A DNA stretch of 64,000 bases from Pyrenopolyporus hunteri (lineage: Eukaryota; Ascomycota; Sordariomycetes; Xylariales; Hypoxylaceae), in contig CADCXC010000003.1 of the NCBI GenBank assembly GCA_902806595.1, positions 3,286,001 to 3,350,000 of the forward strand. Direction: 5' to 3'. Within the stretch, counting starts at the first letter, position 1; every line of letters begins with the position of its first letter. Below, in pieces: positions 58,977 through 64,000 of the stretch. Position numbers and translations under genes: made by a program. The notes beneath the pieces were generated by a model, which saw only the letters and a list, made by a program, of their open reading frames with translations, was not told where the DNA came from and did no database searches.

Positions 58977-60622
58977 TTTCTAGGTCTGTCGACGGGCTTC
59001 CTTGGTAGACGGCGAGAGGAGATTACGCCGATAATAGTAAGCGGGGGGAGGATCGATATATTTCGATATGTTTTTAGATACACGAGTGGAAATACCTGTA
59101 GGGGATGGGAGGTAGTATATATATATATATACCACTTAACGTCCGGACGTTCGCTTTGACGTGTTCCCTAAAAAGAAAAATGGCACGATGAAGAAACTAG
59201 CATCGACGGACGAGTGCCATTAGCAGCACCGTGTTCATTTAGGTTTTGCCATCGGTCACTTCATTATATGAGCAATGGACGATCTATGATAGGTTGATTC
59301 CTGGCGACTTGAAAACCCCGCCGTTTTTGAAAGCGGTTTTGTATGTGGATCGGATTGAGCTCACGGCAGCCATATGTAACCATCTTGTCTATCGGGTGAT
59401 ATATCGCCCTTGGAAAGGCAGCATTGGGAGTTCCCTTTTTAGTATTCGAACTCCAACCCCAACTCAAATCGCATGTGTTCTGGGATTTAAGAAGCATGCA
59501 CCTATAGCGACAGAGGTAGCGGCACAGGTAGCGGCATAGATCAACGGCCACTATGCAGTTTAAGGATAGCAGCCCCTGTTCGATTTCTACCAGGCGTAGC
59601 TCGCATAGAAGGCGTACTCGGTGTCACAAGTTGAACACCTCACCGTATCGAACGGAGATTGGGCCTGGACATGCTTTGGCTGCCGGCGCTGTATCTTCCT
59701 TTTTATAGTTAGGTACCTAGGAAATCTGCCCGTGTTTGACTGAAGACTTTCTTCGCGAGCTTAGAGCTATCGAGGAGTTACCGTCCACGAGTCCGCCGTA
59801 CCGAGTTCCTCGAACTGAGACATGACGGGGGAAATCTGGTAATGAAGCCTTTACCCGGCATTGTAGCGTGGCAAATGGAGATTCTGCAAGTGGCCATCCA
59901 CTCGGTAGCTATTGACGAATTGACCCGTACGTATGCCGTGGCTATCTACCGCCACTGGTGCCGGTAATGCGAAGAGAAACGTGGGTTACTGTGTACATTG
60001 ATGATCGATTCTACTCCACATCGGAGTCCCATAACCAGGTACCTACCAAGGTAGGCGAGGTAAGGTAAGTTTAGCAAGCGATGGTGTAAGAGCCTATTCG
60101 TAGGAACAAAGAGGGGCGATACCGTCGCCAAGTAGATGCGGGGATAGCTAGAGGGAGCTCGATCCTACTTGCAATGTAGCTTGATACTAGCTGATCTAGA
60201 ATATGTCGTGTTAGGTAGGTGTTGTACCGTGCGTCGAAGAATTTGATGTGCGACGGCCTGGCCCTGAATAACTGTATACCTACCTAGGTAGATTAGGTAG
60301 GTAGTTATAGAGAATTCGCTCCTGACTCTACCCAAGTAAGTGCCCAGCTATCCATACCCTCCCTTTATCGAGAGGACTAGCCGTCTTGTTCGTTATAGTT
60401 CGATGGTTTGAAGTCGAATACTATCATTGCGCGATATTAATGCCAGAGCAATATTACGCAGAAAAATAAAAAAAGAAAAAAAGAAAGAAAGAAAGAAAGA
60501 AAGAAAAAGAAGAAGAAAAGCTAGAGGCCAATTCCTTCAGATTCAGACTCATTATTTTGTTTTACTCGGTGGCCATTCTTGTGATTAAGATTATTCCCCC
60601 GTCTATCCTGCAATACGATTGA
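58977..60622. promoter_or_regulatory. Divergent intergenic region between dioxygenase and cyclase genes
   Basis: About 1.65 kb between two start codons facing away from each other, so it should contain both promoters and may coordinate them. An (TA)n run is at 59115-59131, TACCTAGGTA-type motifs occur at about 59708, 60038-60050 and 60205-60305, and an AAAG repeat lies at 60468-60520 about 100 bp before the cyclase start. Frame 59246-59539 has no recognisable product. Confidence 0.5.
60468..60520. repeat. (AAAG)n purine microsatellite in the cyclase promoter
   Basis: AAAAGAAAG units repeat about eight times, ending in AAGAAGAAG, roughly 100 bp upstream of the start codon at 60623. Confidence 0.8.
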
Positions 60623-61849
60623 ATGATGCCGGTCCATCACTTGATGATAGGAACTTGGACTCCGCCAGGAGCTATCTTTACGGTAGCTTTTGACGACGAG
60701 AAATTGACGCTGGAATTAGTCAAGAGGACCGAGATTCCCCACGAGGAGCCTATCTCGTGGATGACATTCGACGTGAGTTTGAATCACCTAGGTCCGGCTG
60801 AAGTCGACCAAGTTCCCGTGTACTCACATTCCGTCCATTCCAGCATGCCAAGAAGAACATTTACGGAGCGGCTATGAAGAAATGGTCCAGCTTTGCTGTC
60901 AAGAGTCCGACCGAAATCATCCACGAAGCCTCACACCCAATGAATCATGACCGTAAGTTCTGCATAGGCCTACCAGCAAAACCTACCCCGGTGATTGACC
61001 CGTGAACTTGGGGACGTAGCTCAGGCAAGCCTGGCCACCAGTAATACCCGGGCCATCTTTCTGCTCGCCGCGAAACAACCCCCCTACGCCGTTTACTGCA
61101 ATCCATTCTACTCGCATGCCGGACGTGGATCTGTCTTCTCCGTGTCGCCGACCGGCGCTCTCGAAAAGGACATACAACATTATCCGTACCAAGCCAACAC
61201 GGGCATTCACGGCATGGTATTCGACCCGACGGAAACCTACCTATACTCGGCCGACTTGAGAGCCAACAAGCTGTGGGTACACAAGAAGGAACCCTCGGGC
61301 CGAGTCGACTTGGTGGGAAGCGTGGACGCGCCGGGCCCGAAGGACCATCCGCGTTGGGTGGCCATGCACCCGACGGGAAACTACTTATACGCCCTGATGG
61401 AAGCCGGCAATCGACTCTGTGAGTACGTCATCGACCCGGCAACGCACATGCCCGTATATACGCACCACTCGTACCCGTTGATACCGCCGGGAATTCCCGG
61501 GCATGATACCATGTACCGCAGCGACGTTTGCTCCCTCGCCAAGTCGGGCAACTATCTATTCGCGACGAGTCGGGCCAACAGTTTCGATCTGCAAGGCTAC
61601 GTTGCGGCCTTCCGATTACGGGATTGCGGGTCGATCGAGAGGCAGATCTGCCTAAACCCTACGCCTACGAGCGGCGGACATAGTAATGCGGTGGCGCCAT
61701 GCGACTGGAGCGACGAGTGGCTGGCGATCACGGACGATCAGGACGGCTGGGTTGAGATCTACCGGTGGAAAGACGAGTTCCTAGGTCGCGTCGCGAGGTG
61801 TAGAATTCCGGAGCCGGGTTTTGGCATGAATGCTATATGGTACGATTAG
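60623..61849 (+). CDS. Carboxymuconate-cyclase (CMLE) family lactonising enzyme
   Basis: Three exons, 60623-60772, 60844-60952 and 61020-61849, encode 362 residues. The junctions join TFD to HAKKNIYGAAMKKWSSF and NHD to PQASLATSNTRAIFLLAA with agreeing phase. The protein looks like the seven-bladed beta-propeller of Neurospora 3-carboxy-cis,cis-muconate lactonising enzyme: HLMIGTWTPPGAIFTVAFDD at the start, NTGIHGMVFDPTETYLYSAD, HPRWVAMHPTGNYLYAL, SGGHSNAV and ITDDQDGWVEIYRW. Fungal members convert 3-carboxymuconate or, in some species, cis,cis-muconate to a lactone in the 3-oxoadipate pathway. Pairing with an intradiol dioxygenase that looks like a catechol or hydroxyquinol type, rather than protocatechuate type, favours a non-carboxylated muconate as substrate; this is inference. 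A second ATG follows immediately. The short middle exon is the part most easily missed. Confidence 0.9.
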
Positions 61850-62761
61850 ATACCCACGATACCCAGGTAATTACGGAGGGAGAAATCATGGTGGTGAGGG
61901 TGGTGAAGGGTGGTAAAGGGTGGTAAAGGGTGGTGAAGGCGGCGAAGGCGACGACAATTGTGTGGAGGGTAGCGACTGATGTAATGGACTCAGTGGGAGT
62001 CCTACAGGGCTCTTTACCTTACATGTAGGCAGGTACCTACCTAAATACCTTAAGGGTTAGCGTGCCCCAACCCGACCTCAGTGCCTTGCATACCTGTAGG
62101 TACCAACCTAGGTGGTAGGTACCTATATAGAGAGGTACATGGTACCTACCTAGCTTAGGTATAGGCTGGGTATTACCTAGCGTGTACCTTCTAAAGCATC
62201 TAACCTGGCGAATCTTCCGGACACAACTTAATTCGCCCGGCGGCGGTTCACTGTTGTTTTCCCGATTCCCTTGACCCCACACGAGCTTTCTTATCAGGGT
62301 CTCATCATCGATTAAACTAATCTCTCGTCATCGGCCGGTTCTCAATTGGCATTTTCTCTTTGTTATCGTCGGACACGATTTCATCGCGGGTGGCACCAAT
62401 TCCCTCCCCTTCTCCCCCGTCTACAATTCCGCCTCACGACCCCCCAAACGGATAGGATGGTCTCTTGACCATATTCACTGATACCTTATCCATTTATTGA
62501 CCCTGGCTAGCGATCCGGTTCATTAATTAGTAGTACGATTCTCTTGACTACTCCAGCCGACGCGAAAGAACCGAGACGACTGAAATAACAACCCGTCCTA
62601 AAAGGTGCCGCTAGGTTCCATCCCCGATACATCTCATTTTAGGACAATTCGTTGGCTATCTTTCTAAGATACGCCGTGCCCGCCCGAGCGAGTATCGTAG
62701 CTCTCCGAGAGTATCACGTACTTCGACCTATTGACTCCCGAGAGCGCGATTAGCAGTCAGT
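61850..62761. other. Intergenic region between cyclase and CNNM-type genes
   Basis: GGTGGTAAAGG decamer-like repeats lie at 61890-61945, just past the cyclase stop codon. TAGGTACCTA motifs are at about 62025-62160. The last 500 bp are C/T-rich and probably hold the promoter of the gene starting at 62762. No gene is seen. Confidence 0.5.
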
Positions 62762-64000
62762 ATGGGCGGCGACGGCATCCTTCGCGCCCGTACAACTGTT
62801 ATAAGCATATCCAGAGCCATTTCCCTCTCAGTCGGCCTAGCGTTCGCTGCCCCAACAACCTACCGTCCTCTCGAAAATGCCCCTGAAGAAGCTGATGATG
62901 GCGCCCTTTGGGTCCTTTACGTGGCGTCCATTGTTCTTGTGCTCTCTGGCGGGGCGTTTGCCGGCTTGACAATAGCTCTGATGTCAGTATTTCTCTTCCC
63001 AAGGTTTCGGCGGACGTATCTAACCTATTCGAAAAGGGGTCAGGATGAAATCTACCTCCAAGTGATATCCCTCGATCCGGAAGAGCCTCAACGAAAAAAC
63101 GCCAAGCGTGTTCATGATCTTCTGAATAAAGGCAAACATTGGGTCCTAGTAACCTTATTGTTGTCCAACGTCATTGTAAACGAAACCCTACCTGTCGTGC
63201 TGGATAGATGCTTTGGCGGTGGCGTTGCAGCAGTTGTCGGTAGTACTGTTCTGATAGGTGAGGGATCCCTCAAGCCGTCCGTGCGTTCCGGACTCTTGCT
63301 AATTTTCTTTTAATCCGCTGTAGTGATATTCGGTGAGATCCTGCCACAGTCCGTCTGTGTTCGTTATGGGCTCCAAATAGGCGGGTATATGTCTACACCC
63401 GTCCTCCTTATGATGTACCTACTCGCTCCTGTCGCATGGCCTACCGCGAAGCTCCTCGACTGGTTGCTAGGCGAAGACCACGGAACCGTATACAAGAAAA
63501 GCGGCTTGAAAACTCTGGTTACTCTTCATAAATCTCTGGGTGAGGTTGATGAGCGTCTGAACCAGGATGAGGTTACCATCATTAGCGCTGTCCTAGACTT
63601 GAAACGCAAGCCTGTCGAGGAGGTCATGACGCCTATGGAAGACGTCTTTATCATGTCAGAGGACACCGTGTTGGATGAAAAGACTATTGATCAGATTCTC
63701 GATGCGGGTTATTCCCGCATTCCCATCCATCAAACCGGCAATCCGACAAATTTTGTTGGCATGCTCCTGGTCAAGATCCTCATTACGTATGACCCCGAGG
63801 ACGGAAAGAGAGTCAAGGACTTTCCTCTCGCCGCCCTCCCCGAGACACGGCCTGAGACTAGTTGTCTCGATATAATCAATTTCTTTCAGGAAGGTAAATC
63901 TCATATGGTGCTCATTTCGGAGTCGCCCGGTGACGATCATGGTGCTCTGGGTGTCGTAACACTCGAAGACGTGATCGAAGAACTCATCGGAGAGTAAGCA
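62762..64000 (+). CDS. CNNM/Mam3-type DUF21-CBS membrane protein, 3' end beyond window
   Basis: Visible exons are 62762-62982, 63037-63257 and 63324-63993. A GTAAGC donor at 63994 opens a further intron, so the C-terminus lies outside. The first two junctions rebuild LTIALMGQDEIYLQVIS and STVLIVIFGEILPQS, typical DUF21 (CNNM transmembrane) stretches with about four hydrophobic helices (about 47-200), including NVIVNETLPVV. A CBS-pair domain begins near residue 248 (VMTPMEDVFIM), continues through YSRIPIHQTGNPTNFVGML and ends VTLEDVIEELIGE. Yeast Mam3 is a vacuolar membrane protein in metal (Mn, Mg) homeostasis; animal CNNM proteins handle Mg2+. The N-terminal 30 residues could be a signal peptide. 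Family is certain; the ion is inferred. Confidence 0.9.

Overview
The window is nuclear DNA of a filamentous ascomycete (Pezizomycotina, most likely a Sordariomycete; the class is an inference). Genes are interrupted by short introns of about 50-165 bp with GTRNGT donors, CTAAC-like branch points and AG acceptors. The proteins include fungal-type families: a SREBP with a DUF2014-type tail, an Ndt80-like factor, a GH3-GNAT Ngs1 protein, a Kha1 antiporter and a CMLE-fold cyclase. I rebuilt 15 protein-coding genes by joining exons by hand. In every multi-exon gene the reading phases agree across all junctions. The last gene runs off the right end.

Region 1 (0.6-13.6 kb) is a fungal N-acetylglucosamine (GlcNAc) catabolic cluster. 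In order it holds a hexokinase-family GlcNAc kinase (+), an Ndt80-domain regulator of the RON1 type (-), a GH3-GNAT protein of the Ngs1 sensor type (-) and GlcNAc-6-phosphate deacetylase (+). The kinase and deacetylase give GlcNAc -> GlcNAc-6-P -> GlcN-6-P; the sensor and Ndt80 factor are the presumed switch. The deaminase that normally finishes the route is not visible as an intact gene. The ngs1/dac1 divergent promoter carries a 1,057-bp MITE with TA target-site duplication and long terminal inverted repeats.

Region 2 (13.9-31.4 kb) holds housekeeping and regulatory genes: an Srs2-like UvrD helicase (-), a single-pass membrane protein with a long proline/serine-rich tail (+), a SREBP-type bHLH factor (+), a three-exon CIA30-like protein (-) that no single long ORF reveals, and a bZIP factor (-).

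Region 3 (31.4-49.0 kb) is a gene desert of about 17.6 kb. It is full of dispersed palindromic TAGGTACCTA-type motifs, microsatellites and short tandem repeats; I can support no gene there.

Region 4 (49.0-64.0 kb) holds a Kha1-like K+/H+ antiporter (-), a 4-kb repeat-rich gap, a secreted protein with five copies of a six-cysteine module (+), an intradiol ring-cleavage dioxygenase (-) head-to-head with a carboxymuconate-cyclase-type lactonase (+), which suggests an aromatic ring-opening pair, and the 5' part of a CNNM/Mam3-type DUF21-CBS membrane protein (+).

The most noteworthy items are the GlcNAc cluster with its altered sensor active site and transposon-split promoter, the five-module cysteine-rich secreted protein, and the genome-style dispersed palindromic motif that fills nearly every long gap but no exon.
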